Below, piece after piece: positions 1 to 8,143 of a stretch of 42,722 nucleotides of DNA. Location: assembly GCA_937872985.1 (NCBI GenBank), contig CALMUW010000029.1:1-42722 (forward strand), in the 5' to 3' direction. This DNA comes from an uncultured Alphaproteobacteria bacterium (lineage in GTDB: Bacteria; Pseudomonadota; Alphaproteobacteria; Rhizobiales; Aestuariivirgaceae). The notes under the pieces are model-generated. The model made no database searches. It was not told the origin of the DNA and saw only the letters and a program-made list of their open reading frames with translations. How positions within the stretch are numbered: position 1 is the first letter of the stretch; the number at the start of each line of letters is the position of its first letter. The position numbers and the translations under genes were made by a program.

Positions 1-559
1 ACATGACCACGCTTTTGCCGAGCTTGTGGTCGGCGAAGCGGGTGATGGTCTGCACCGCCGTGGCGGCGGTCCTGTCGCCCTGCACGATTTCCAGAAGCCG
101 CATGTAGCGCGGCGGGTTGAAGAAATGGGTGATGAGGAAATCCCGGGCGAAGCCCTCGCCCATCCCCCTGGTCAGATCGGCGAGTGGAATGGTGGAGGTG
201 TTGGAAGACACCACGCTACCTTTCTTGCGCACCTTGTCGATCTTGCCATAGAGCGCCTGCTTGATGTCGAGACGTTCGATGACGGCCTCGACGATCCAGT
301 CGCAATCGGAAAGCCAGTCGAGATGATCCTCGGTGTTGCCGGGGGTGACGAGCTTCGCCGCGGCCTTGCTCATGAAGGCGGCGGGATCGGCCTTGAGCAG
401 GCGCTCGATGGCACCCTCGGCGATGGCGTTGCGGTTCACAGCCTCCTTGGGCACGATGTCAAGGAGCACCACGGGCACCCCCGCATTGGCCACATGGGCG
501 GCAATGCCCGCGCCCATGACGCCCGCGCCGATCACGGCGACTTTCCTGATGTCGGTCAT
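1..559 (-). CDS. 3-hydroxyacyl-CoA dehydrogenase, FadN-like (partial, runs off left edge)
   Basis: The first 186 residues of a 3-hydroxyacyl-CoA dehydrogenase are visible; the 3' part lies beyond the window. The protein starts MTDIRKVAVIGAGVMGAG, a Rossmann NAD-binding fold with the GxGxxG motif near residue 11, and continues through SSNTSTIPLADL and THFFNPPRYMRLLEIV, which are family signatures. The N-terminal NAD domain with the long insertion before ITPGN-type residues recalls FadN, where an enoyl-CoA hydratase domain follows at the C-terminus; whether that domain is present here cannot be seen. The ATG overlaps the stop of the upstream thiolase by one base (TGATG), so the two are translationally coupled. 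Expected role: oxidation of 3-hydroxyacyl-CoA in cytosolic beta-oxidation, with the thiolase taking the next step. Confidence 0.9.
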   Translation of the reverse strand, partial: MTDIRKVAVIGAGVMGAGIAAHVANAGVPVVLLDIVPKEAVNRNAIAEGAIERLLKADPAAFMSKAAAKLVTPGNTEDHLDWLSDCDWIVEAVIERLDIKQALYGKIDKVRKKGSVVSSNTSTIPLADLTRGMGEGFARDFLITHFFNPPRYMRLLEIVQGDRTAATAVQTITRFADHKLGKSVVM

Positions 560-1695
560 CACATGGCCTCCAGAATGGTGGCGATGCCCTGGCCGCCGCC
601 GATGCACTGGGTGGCAAGGGCATACTTGCCCTTCTCGCGCTTCAGGAGGGTGGCGGCCTTGCCGACGATGCGCGCCCCGGTGGCACCCAGCGGATGGCCA
701 AGCGCGATGGCGCCGCCGTCGATGTTCACCCTGGCGGCATCCAGCCCGATGTCGCGCATGGAGGCGATGGCCTGGGAACTGAAGGCTTCGTTGAGTTCCA
801 CCACGTCAAGGTCGGACGCCTTGAGACCGGCGCGCTTGAGGGCCTTCTTCGTCGCTCCAACGGGACCGATGCCCATGATTTCGGGATCGCAGCCGCACAC
901 GGCCACCGCCTTCACGGACGCGATCAGCGGCAGCTTGTGACGCCGGGCATAGTCCTCGGAGCAGACGAGCACCGCCGCCGCGCCATCGGTCAGCGGCGAG
1001 GAGGTGCCCGCCGTCACCACGCCATCGGTGCTGAAGGCGGGCTTCAGTCCGGCGAGGATTTCCAGCGTGGTTTCCGGGCGGATCAGACCATCGGCGGTGA
1101 CCGAACCTTTACGCGTCTTGATGGCGACGATCTCGTCGGCGAACTTCCCGGCGTCGCGGGCGGCGGCGGCGCGGCGCTGGGATTCCACCGCCAGTTCCTC
1201 CTGCTCCTTGCGCCCGATGTTCCAGCGCCTGGCCACATTTTCCGCCGTGTCGCCCATGCCCATGTAGGCACCCGGCATGGCCTTGGCCAGTTCCGGATTG
1301 GGCAGCGGATTGAAGCCCATCATGGGCACGCGGCTCATGCTTTCCACGCCGGCGCAGATGAAGGCTTCGCCCGCGCCCATGGCGATGGCGCCCGCGGCCA
1401 CATGCACCGAGGTCATGGACGAGCCGCAGAAGCGGTTGATGGTGGCGGCACCCAAAGAGATGGGCAGGCCCGCCATGAGACTGACCAGACGGGCGAGGTT
1501 GAAGCCCTGTTCGCCCTCGGGAAAGGCGCAGCCCAGAAGCAGGTCTTCAATGTCGGCGGGGTTGACGCCTGTGCGCTCCACCAGCGCCTTCACCACCTGG
1601 GCCGCCAGATCATCGGGGCGGACGGACGCGAGTTCGCCCTTCTTTGCCTGGGTGAAGGGTGAGCGCACGTAGCCTGCGATTACGGCCTTGGTCAT
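559..1695 (-). CDS. Acetyl-CoA C-acyltransferase (thiolase)
   Basis: A 378-residue thiolase, the usual length for the degradative family. The nucleophilic cysteine sits in RFCGSSMTSVHVA near residue 90, the NEAFSSQAIA motif is near 300, GGAIALGHPLGATGARI near 330 and the second catalytic cysteine in CIGGGQGIATI near 365. It cleaves 3-ketoacyl-CoA to acetyl-CoA and a shortened acyl-CoA. It lies between a MerR regulator upstream (35-bp gap) and a FadN-like dehydrogenase downstream (1-base overlap), matching a fadN-fadA pair. A biosynthetic acetoacetyl-CoA thiolase is less likely given the neighbours. The start at 1695 has a purine-rich stretch upstream (CCCGGAGACTGAC before ATG). Confidence 0.93.
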   Translation of the reverse strand: MTKAVIAGYVRSPFTQAKKGELASVRPDDLAAQVVKALVERTGVNPADIEDLLLGCAFPEGEQGFNLARLVSLMAGLPISLGAATINRFCGSSMTSVHVAAGAIAMGAGEAFICAGVESMSRVPMMGFNPLPNPELAKAMPGAYMGMGDTAENVARRWNIGRKEQEELAVESQRRAAAARDAGKFADEIVAIKTRKGSVTADGLIRPETTLEILAGLKPAFSTDGVVTAGTSSPLTDGAAAVLVCSEDYARRHKLPLIASVKAVAVCGCDPEIMGIGPVGATKKALKRAGLKASDLDVVELNEAFSSQAIASMRDIGLDAARVNIDGGAIALGHPLGATGARIVGKAATLLKREKGKYALATQCIGGGQGIATILEAM

Positions 1696-1730
1696 GTCAG
1701 TCTCCGGGTTCAGTCTGGTGGTTGGCGGCG

Positions 1731-2120
1731 TCAGGCGGTGATGCCCTTGGCCTTGAGGGATTCAATCGAGATGCGTTCCATGTTGCGCAGTTCGGTGAGG
1801 CTGACCTGCACCGCCTGCAACTGGTCTTCGAGAAGAGCGATGCGGCCGCGCACCTTCTTCAACAGGTGGTGCATCTGCTCCACCTGGGTGTGGTCCACCA
1901 CATAAAGGTCGAGGAATTCCTTGATCTCGCGCAGCGAGAAACCCATGCGCTTGCCGCGCAGAATAAGGATCATGCGCACCCGGTCGCGGTGGGTGTAGAC
2001 CCGGGTCTTGCCCATGCGCTGCGGCATGATGAGGCCCTTGTCCTCATAGAAGCGGATGGCGCGGGCGGTGACGCCCAGGTCCTGGGCCAATTGGCTGACG
2101 GAAAAGAGTTTGTCGGTCAC
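1731..2120 (-). CDS. MerR family transcriptional regulator (LiuR-like)
   Basis: A small MerR-type regulator of 129 residues from the GTG at 2120. The N-terminal winged helix-turn-helix reads LFSVSQLAQDLGVTARAIRFYEDKGLI, followed by the wing (TRVYTHRDRVRM) and a C-terminal coiled coil (about residues 80-120) for dimerisation. No cysteine metal site is present, so it is not a metal sensor. I prefer the GTG at 2118-2120 because MTDKLFSV-type starts are usual and AGGAC precedes it; an ATG at 2201 in frame would add 27 poorly conserved residues. Placement inside a beta-oxidation operon, with two palindromes of LiuR type upstream of that operon (4284-4301 and 4493-4510), suggests an acyl-CoA-responsive autoregulator. 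The ligand is inferred, not seen. Confidence 0.85.
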   Translation of the reverse strand: MTDKLFSVSQLAQDLGVTARAIRFYEDKGLIMPQRMGKTRVYTHRDRVRMILILRGKRMGFSLREIKEFLDLYVVDHTQVEQMHHLLKKVRGRIALLEDQLQAVQVSLTELRNMERISIESLKAKGITA

Positions 2121-2213
2121 GGGCCTGTCCTCATGGGAATCGTGACGCGAGCGGAGGTTTTCCGCACCTAACGTCACTTTCATGCCAAGTTCGGTCATCA
2201 TTTACAGATCCAA

Positions 2214-3890
2214 TCAGGTCTGGGGGCTGGCGCTGGCCGTGGCGGCCTCGGCCGCATGGGCCTTTTCTTCGTCGATCAACACCTTCTTGGACAATTTGCC
2301 CACCATGGTACGGGGCAACTCGCGGCGGAGCTCGATGATCTTTGGCATTTCAAGACGCGACACCTGGTCAACCAGAAATGTCTTCAATTCATCGGCGGTG
2401 GCGCTCTGGCCTTCCTTCAGCTTGACGAAGGCCTTGGGCGCCTGGCCGCGATATTGATCGGGAATGCCGATGACGGCGGCCTCGGCCACCGCCGGATGGC
2501 GATAGAGCGCCTCCTCGATGACGCGGGGATAGACATTATATCCGCCGCAGATGATGACTTCCTTCAGACGGTCGACGATGAAGACGAAGCCATCCTGATC
2601 GACATAACCCACGTCGCCGGTGCGCAGCACGCCGTCCACCATCACATGCGCGGTTTCCTCGGGCTTCTGCCAATAGCCCGCCATGACCTGGGGACCGACG
2701 ACGCAGACTTCGCCCTTCTCGCCCTGCTTTACCTTCTTGCGCACATCGGCAAGCGAGCGGATCTCCACGCGTGTCCCCGGCATTGGCAGGCCGATGGAAC
2801 CATCGCGCACCGGACGGTCGAAGGGATTGCAGGTGACGACAGGCGAAGATTCCGAGAGGCCGTAACCTTCCACCAGTTTGGCCCCCGTGTTGCGTTCAAA
2901 TTCCTGGCGCACCTCCAAGGGCAAGGGCGCCCCGCCGGAAATGCAGGCGCGGATGGAACGGAGATCGAGCGACATGCCCTTGGCCGCCATGGCGCGGTTG
3001 ATGGCAATATAAATGGTGGGCACACCGGGGAACATGGTGGGGTGCCTCTTCACCATGAGCTTGAGGATTTGCTCGATCTCAAAGCGCGGCAGGAGGATGA
3101 GTTCCGCGCCCAACGCAATGCCCACCAGCATGGCCACCGTCATGCCAAAGACATGGAAGAAGGGCAGCGCGCAGAGCATGCGCTCGTCCTGCGCGGGAAA
3201 ACACGATACCCACTGGCGCAATTGCTCGACATTGGCGGCGATGTTGGCGTGGGTCAGGATGGCGCCCTTGGGCACGCCGGTGGTGCCGCCGGTATATTGC
3301 AGCACTGCGATATCCTTTTTGATATCCGGAGGCTCGGCGCGGTCCATGCGGCCCGCCGAGAGCAACTGCTCATAACTGATGTGATGGGCGTCATCGGGGA
3401 TATCGGCGATTTCGCTGCGCTTCAGGACCCGGAACAGCCAGCTTTTCATCGTGGGCAGAATGTCGCCCATGGGGCAGACCACGATTTTTTCCAGCGGCGA
3501 CTTGCCGAGAAGCGCGGCCACCTTGGGATAGATCTGGGCGAGGTCCAGCGTCACCATGATGGAGGTGCCCGAGTCCTTCACCTGATGGGACAGTTCGCGC
3601 TCGACATAGAGCGGATTGTAATTCACCACCGTGCCGCCCGCCTTCAGAATGGCGAAATAGCAGATGACGAAATAGGGCGTGTTGGGCAGGCAGAGGCCGA
3701 CCTTGACGCCCTTGGTGACGCCGATCATGCGGAAGCCGGCGGCGGCGCGGTTCACCAGGTCGCCGAGTTCGGCATAGGACCACTGCTTGCCGAGGAAGTC
3801 CATGGCGGGCTTCTGACCCTGGACCGCAACCGCTTCGTCCAGAAGCTCATAGAGCGGCTTCACCGCAATTTCCGGCAATTTGCCCGGCAT
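2214..3890 (-). CDS. Long-chain fatty-acid--CoA ligase (AMP-forming acyl-CoA synthetase)
   Basis: A 558-residue ANL-family adenylating enzyme. The P-loop-like motif YTGGTTGVPKGA is near residue 205, the GYGLSESSP motif near 340, the aspartate of the hinge region in RTGDVGYVDQDGFVFIVDR near 425 and the C-terminal lysine motif GKLSKK near 535. It activates free fatty acids with ATP and CoA at the membrane or in the cytosol, feeding the thiolase and dehydrogenase encoded downstream. The start is set at 3890 because GGGAGG lies six bases upstream of that ATG; a start at 3938 would add 16 residues rich in charge without its own ribosome site. It lies 70 bp downstream of the SCP2-like gene on the same strand. 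Chain-length preference cannot be read from sequence. Confidence 0.93.
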   Translation of the reverse strand: MPGKLPEIAVKPLYELLDEAVAVQGQKPAMDFLGKQWSYAELGDLVNRAAAGFRMIGVTKGVKVGLCLPNTPYFVICYFAILKAGGTVVNYNPLYVERELSHQVKDSGTSIMVTLDLAQIYPKVAALLGKSPLEKIVVCPMGDILPTMKSWLFRVLKRSEIADIPDDAHHISYEQLLSAGRMDRAEPPDIKKDIAVLQYTGGTTGVPKGAILTHANIAANVEQLRQWVSCFPAQDERMLCALPFFHVFGMTVAMLVGIALGAELILLPRFEIEQILKLMVKRHPTMFPGVPTIYIAINRAMAAKGMSLDLRSIRACISGGAPLPLEVRQEFERNTGAKLVEGYGLSESSPVVTCNPFDRPVRDGSIGLPMPGTRVEIRSLADVRKKVKQGEKGEVCVVGPQVMAGYWQKPEETAHVMVDGVLRTGDVGYVDQDGFVFIVDRLKEVIICGGYNVYPRVIEEALYRHPAVAEAAVIGIPDQYRGQAPKAFVKLKEGQSATADELKTFLVDQVSRLEMPKIIELRRELPRTMVGKLSKKVLIDEEKAHAAEAATASASPQT

Positions 3891-3960
3891 TTTTTCCTCC
3901 CGGCGGCTTGGCACCGCTCGCACATTGTTTTTCGTCACTGGCGGACGGTTTTCAGTTACA

Positions 3961-4257
3961 TCAGGTAATCGCCTTCACCAGCCGCATGGCCACCTCAAGC
4001 GAACCCTGCACCTTGATGCGGCCCAGGGTGTAACCGAGCATGGGATCCATCTGGCCGTTGATGAGCTTCACCAGGTTTTCGCGGCTGACCTTGATGGTGC
4101 AGTCAGGGTCAAGGCTGCCGTCATCCGCCAGCGCGGAACGGCCATCGCGGGCGTCAATGGTGTAGCCACCATCACCGAGGTCGAACCGCACCACGGCGTT
4201 GAGCCGGGTCAGCTTCGGCAAGGCGTCCTGCACAACAGATTCGAGATCGTCAGACAC
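3961..4257 (-). CDS. SCP2 sterol/lipid-binding domain protein
   Basis: A 98-residue single-domain protein matching the SCP2 sterol carrier fold: the features RFDLGDGGYTID, DGSLDPDCTIKVSRENLVKLINGQMDPMLGYTLGRIKVQGSLEVAMRL are typical (shown here only as segments of the fold). SCP2 domains hold fatty acyl-CoA or other lipids in a hydrophobic tunnel, so a role presenting acyl chains to the beta-oxidation enzymes encoded downstream is likely. The start is a GTG at 4257 with a strong GGGAGGGAG ribosome site. It is the first gene of the minus-strand operon and begins 26 bp downstream of an 18-bp palindrome, which makes it the probable promoter-proximal gene. Confidence 0.85.
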   Translation of the reverse strand: MSDDLESVVQDALPKLTRLNAVVRFDLGDGGYTIDARDGRSALADDGSLDPDCTIKVSRENLVKLINGQMDPMLGYTLGRIKVQGSLEVAMRLVKAIT

Positions 4258-4283
4258 GGCGCTCCCTCCCGACTTCTGCTCAA

Positions 4284-4301
4284 GTTGACGTATACGTAAA
4301 C
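4284..4301. promoter_or_regulatory. LiuR-type MerR operator, site 1
   Basis: GTTGACGTATACGTAAAC is palindromic at 16 of 18 positions, with a perfect ACGTATACGT core. It ends 26 bp before the GTG of the SCP2-like gene. The form agrees with the TTkACGT-NN-ACGT type motif I recall for LiuR, the MerR regulator of branched-chain amino acid and fatty acid breakdown in proteobacteria, and a MerR gene lies in the operon. Confidence 0.7.
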
Positions 4302-4492
4302 TTTGTTCGCGCGGCTGTCAATGGGCCGCGCCAGGCCTTGCGGGAATGTGATCCAACACGGCAATTGCAAAATAAATGCCGAAAACTCGGCAAATTTGCT
4401 GCATCTGCGAAATGCGGCATGGCTTTTCCGTTTTCAGCCAGATCAGGGGAAACAGCGCGATGCCGTCGTCACCTTTCCTGTTTGCGCCCATA

Positions 4493-4510
4493 TTTTACCT
4501 ATACGTCATA
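4493..4510. promoter_or_regulatory. LiuR-type MerR operator, site 2 (degenerate)
   Basis: TTTTACCTATACGTCATA matches the reverse complement of site 1 at 14 of 18 positions, including TTTAC and TATACGTCA. It lies 192 bp from site 1 and 235 bp upstream of the opgD-like ATG. It could allow looping or touch the divergent promoter. Confidence 0.5.
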
Positions 4511-4744
4511 TACGCTTGGCAACGGTGAAAGGCGGCATGGCCGACGCCGCAGGGTGCCGGGATGCCTTGAAATCCGCAGCCGTGGTGGCGCAGCACCACC
4601 AGCCGTTGCATCCCCCGCTTCAGCCCTGCGGCATTAGGCGCTGAAATGACAGGTAAATTCCTGCCGCCGGTCACAGTCTCGCCACTTTACAAATCAAAAG
4701 GGGACGACCAATTGTGCACTGCCGAAAGCGGCCCTTCAGGACAC

Positions 4745-6316
4745 ATGACCATAAACCGCCGACACGTTCTGGCTTCGGCCACGAAGCTTGCCGCCCTTGC
4801 CGTTCTGCTGCGGCAGGGCAGCCTGCCTGCGCTTGCCGAGGCTGCACCCCTGATGACGGAAAAGCCCACGGATTTTCCCGACGATTACGTGCGCACCCTG
4901 GCCAAGGAGTTGTCGTCCAGGCCGTTCAAGGACGAAACGCTGAAGCTGCCGGCGGGTCTCGACAAGCTGACCTACGACCAGTATCGCAACATCCGTTTCA
5001 ACCCCGACCGATCCATATGGAAGGGCGAGCCGCACAATTTCTCCTTCGATGTCTTTCACCCCGGCTTTCTGTTCACCCGGCCGGTGGACATCCATGTGGT
5101 CGAGAACAATCAGCAGGCGCGGCTGAAATACGATCCGTCCCTCTTCGTCTTCGGGGCCGACGTGAAGCCGCCTGACGGCAAGACCGACCTGCATTACGCG
5201 GGCCTGCGGCTGCGCTTCCCCATCAATGCCGAGGGCATTTTCGACGAGGTGGCGGTGTTCCAGGGTGCGTCCTATTTCCGCGCCGTGGGCAAGGGCCTTC
5301 TCTATGGCCTGTCGGCGCGCGGCCTGGCCATTGACGTGGGCCAGCCCACGGGCGAGGAATTCCCCTTCTTCCGCGCCTTCTGGGTGCGCAAGCCCGAGGC
5401 GCCCGCCGGGGTCATCGTGGTCGAGGCCCTGCTCGACAGTCCGTCCATCACCGGGGCCTATCGCTTCTCCATCAAGCCCGGCGACGACACGCAGATGGAC
5501 GTGGAGATGACGCTCTATCCGCGCCGCGACCTGGCGCAGGTGGGCATTGCGCCCATCACCTCCATGTATCTGTTCAACGCCATGAACCGGCCGGTGGCGG
5601 ACTATCGCAACGCCGTGCATGACTCGGATGGCCTGATGATGCTGACCGGCACGGACGAATGGCTGTGGCGGCCCCTCGCCAATCCCAAGACCCTGCAGGT
5701 GTCGGCCTTCCAGGATCTCTCGCCGCGCGGCTTCGGCCTGATGCAGCGCACCCGGCGCTATGAGGATTTCCTCGACCTGGAGGCCAAGTATGAGCGCCGT
5801 CCCAGTCTTTGGGTGGAGCCCATCGGTGACTGGTCGGCGGGCGCGGTGGAGCTTTACGAAATTCCCACCCAGTTCGAAACCAACGACAATATCGTGGCCC
5901 TGTGGCACCCCAAGGAGCCACTGAAGAAGGGCGAAAGCCGGGCCTATGTCTATCGCCTGCACTGGTGCCCGGAATGGCCGCTCATTGCTCCGCAGCAGCC
6001 GGCCACTGTGGTTTTCTCCGGCGCGGGCATCGATGTGGACTATGGCAAGAACCCGCCGGAGCTGAACCCGGACCTGCGCCTCTATGTCATCGAGTTTTCC
6101 GGCGGCGACAATCCGCTGACTGCCACGGCGGACGTTTCCGCCAGCGCCGGAACCATTTCCAATGTTGTGGTTTATGCCAATGAGCAGGCCAAGACCACGC
6201 GGCTGTCCTTCCGCCATGATGCCCAAGGGGCTGATCTGGCGGAATTGCGCGCCGTGTTGAAGCGCGGCCAAACCAATGTGAGTGAGACGTGGCTTTACCG
6301 CTGGACCAGGGGCTGA
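4745..6316 (+). CDS. opgD: Periplasmic glucan biosynthesis protein OpgD/OpgG (MdoG family)
   Basis: A 523-residue MdoG-family protein acting on the beta-glucan backbone in the periplasm. The N-terminus MTINRRHVLASATKLAALA is a twin-arginine signal, which favours OpgD (Tat-exported in E. coli) over OpgG (Sec-exported). Family features include FNPDRSIWKGE, FSFDVFHPGFLF, FGADVKPPDGKTDLHYAGLR and FLFNAMNRP-like residues, spread over the full usual length. I chose the ATG at 4745, preceded by AGGAC, because an upstream in-frame ATG at 4646 would bury the signal peptide behind 33 residues. It is followed after 23 bp by the OpgH gene, so backbone synthesis and shaping are co-expressed. The choice between OpgD and OpgG is inferred from the signal only. 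Confidence 0.88.
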   Translation: MTINRRHVLASATKLAALAVLLRQGSLPALAEAAPLMTEKPTDFPDDYVRTLAKELSSRPFKDETLKLPAGLDKLTYDQYRNIRFNPDRSIWKGEPHNFSFDVFHPGFLFTRPVDIHVVENNQQARLKYDPSLFVFGADVKPPDGKTDLHYAGLRLRFPINAEGIFDEVAVFQGASYFRAVGKGLLYGLSARGLAIDVGQPTGEEFPFFRAFWVRKPEAPAGVIVVEALLDSPSITGAYRFSIKPGDDTQMDVEMTLYPRRDLAQVGIAPITSMYLFNAMNRPVADYRNAVHDSDGLMMLTGTDEWLWRPLANPKTLQVSAFQDLSPRGFGLMQRTRRYEDFLDLEAKYERRPSLWVEPIGDWSAGAVELYEIPTQFETNDNIVALWHPKEPLKKGESRAYVYRLHWCPEWPLIAPQQPATVVFSGAGIDVDYGKNPPELNPDLRLYVIEFSGGDNPLTATADVSASAGTISNVVVYANEQAKTTRLSFRHDAQGADLAELRAVLKRGQTNVSETWLYRWTRG

Positions 6317-6339
6317 CACCGCCAGAGCGACGGTTGGCC

Positions 6340-8139
6340 ATGCCGGTGCAGAGCCTGACCGAATGGACGGGGGGTGCTGTCGCCCTGCCCGTGCATCACG
6401 GCACGTATCTGGCGCGGCTCTTTGTCTTCGGCATGACCGGCATCATCACGGCGCTCGGCACCTATGGCATGTATCAGGTCATCAGCCCGGTCAACGTGAC
6501 CTGGTTGCAGGCGATTTTCGCGGCGCTCTTCGCGCTTACCTTCACCTGGATTTCCTTTGCCTGCGCTTCGGCCATTCTCGGTTTCTTTCTGCTGCTCACC
6601 GGCTGGCACCTGACGCCGAAGCTGACGGATGCGGGCCAGATGGGGCGCAATGCACTGCTCATGCCGATCTACAACGAAGATCCCGCGCGGGTCTTCGCCA
6701 CGCTTGAGCGCATGGCGCGCAACCTTCAGGCGGCGGGAGCGGCGGCGCACTTCGACATGTTCATTCTCTCGGATACGCGCACGGCGGAGGCAGCGGCGCG
6801 CGAGGAGGAAGAATTTGCCAGCCTGCGGGCACGCGCGGGCGGCATCCTGCCCATCTACTATCGCCGCCGCTCACAGAACCATCACCGCAAGGCGGGCAAT
6901 ATCGCCGACTTCGTGACGCGCTGGGGCGGGGCCTATGACCATATGGTGGTGCTGGACGCCGACAGCGACATGACGGCGGAAACGCTGACCACGCTGGCGC
7001 GCGCCATGGCGGCTGACGCCAGGGCGGGCATCATCCAGTCGCTGCCGCACCTGCGCAACCAGTGGACGCCCTATGCGCGCATGACGCAATTCGCGGGCCG
7101 CGTCTATGGTCCGGTGGTGGCGGCGGGTCTGGCGTCATGGCATGGGCGTGACGGCAATTACTGGGGCCACAATGCCATCATCCGCGTGAGTGCTTTCGCG
7201 GCGGCGGCGGGCCTGCCGGAACTCAAGGGCCGCAAGCCCTTCGGCGGCCATGTGCTGAGCCATGATTTCATCGAGGCAGCCCTGATGCGGCGCGCCGGCT
7301 GGGCAGTCTATATGCTGCCGGACCTGCTCGGCTCCTATGAGGAAACGCCGCCCTCGTTGCTTGATCTTGCAGTGCGCGACCGGCGCTGGGCCCAGGGCAA
7401 CCTGCAACACCTGAAGATCGTGGGGGCAAGAGGCCTGCACTGGGTCAGCCGGGTGCACCTCATTCAGGGCATCATGTCCTATCTCGCCTCGCCGCTGTGG
7501 CTGCTGTTGCTGCTGGCAGGCCTGACGCTGGCCATGGTGGCGCGCTACACCGAACCCGATTATTTCCCCAACGGCTTTTCGCTGTTCCCGGCCTGGCCGG
7601 TGTTCGATCCGGTGCTGGCCTTCCGCCTGCTCATCATCACCGCCATCGTGCTCTATCTGCCGAAGCTGCTTGGCGTCATCCTGGCCTGGCAAGACCCCGA
7701 GCTCAGGCGCGGCTGCGGCGGCACCATGGGTCTGGTGAAGAGTGTGTTGGGGGAGACGGCTCTCTCCATGGTGCTCTCCCCCATCATGATGCTGATCCAG
7801 ACGCGCTTCGTCATCGACGTAATGCTGGGCCGCGACTCCGGCTGGAACGCGCAGAACCGCGAGGGCCGCGCGGTTCCGCTCACCGCATTCCTGAAGCCGC
7901 ACTGGCTTCATGTGAGCGCGGGCCTTGCCTTCGCGGGCGTGGCGGCGCTGATTTCATGGCAGACCTTCCTGTGGTTCCTGCCGATCATGGCGGGGCTGGT
8001 TGGTGCCCCCGTGATCTCCTGGTGGACGGCGCGCGTGGCCACGGGGAAACGTCTCCATGCCCGCAATGTCTTCCGCACGCCGGACGAAGCCGGGACGGAG
8101 ACCGGCGCGGTGCCGGGGACGGAAGTGCAGGCGGCCTGA
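6340..8139 (+). CDS. opgH: Glucans biosynthesis glucosyltransferase OpgH (MdoH)
   Basis: A polytopic family 2 glucosyltransferase of 599 residues that polymerises the beta-glucan backbone from UDP-glucose at the inner membrane and passes it to the periplasm. Two N-terminal membrane segments (about residues 25-95) precede the catalytic domain with NALLMPIYNEDP, the metal-binding VLDADSDM and the processivity motif RDRRWAQGN; several C-terminal membrane spans follow. It lacks the long N-terminal extension of the E. coli enzyme (847 residues), as in other alphaproteobacterial forms. I chose ATG 6340; a GTG at 6289 in frame would overlap the opgD-like gene by 28 bases. It is followed within 4 bp by a phosphoglycerol transferase-like gene. 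Confidence 0.92.
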   Translation: MPVQSLTEWTGGAVALPVHHGTYLARLFVFGMTGIITALGTYGMYQVISPVNVTWLQAIFAALFALTFTWISFACASAILGFFLLLTGWHLTPKLTDAGQMGRNALLMPIYNEDPARVFATLERMARNLQAAGAAAHFDMFILSDTRTAEAAAREEEEFASLRARAGGILPIYYRRRSQNHHRKAGNIADFVTRWGGAYDHMVVLDADSDMTAETLTTLARAMAADARAGIIQSLPHLRNQWTPYARMTQFAGRVYGPVVAAGLASWHGRDGNYWGHNAIIRVSAFAAAAGLPELKGRKPFGGHVLSHDFIEAALMRRAGWAVYMLPDLLGSYEETPPSLLDLAVRDRRWAQGNLQHLKIVGARGLHWVSRVHLIQGIMSYLASPLWLLLLLAGLTLAMVARYTEPDYFPNGFSLFPAWPVFDPVLAFRLLIITAIVLYLPKLLGVILAWQDPELRRGCGGTMGLVKSVLGETALSMVLSPIMMLIQTRFVIDVMLGRDSGWNAQNREGRAVPLTAFLKPHWLHVSAGLAFAGVAALISWQTFLWFLPIMAGLVGAPVISWWTARVATGKRLHARNVFRTPDEAGTETGAVPGTEVQAA

Positions 8140-8143
8140 TCAC

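Larger units (their letters stand above)
4258..4744. other. Divergent intergenic region between the beta-oxidation and opg operons
   Basis: About 490 bp with no convincing gene; open frames here have no family-like features. It holds two copies of one palindromic operator (listed separately), a local A/T-richer stretch around 4360-4400 and a perfect hairpin TGCCGA-AAAC-TCGGCA at 4377-4392. Both divergent promoters should lie here, but I cannot place -35/-10 hexamers with confidence. Confidence 0.6.

Noticed and set aside
2158..2185. Third LiuR-type operator before the MerR start (TAACGTCACTTT)
   Set aside because: Only a half site ACGTCA matches; the other half has no agreement with the palindrome.
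4303..4644. Possible 113-residue gene in the divergent space before opgD
   Set aside because: It has no recognisable fold features and would overlap both operator sites and the likely promoters.
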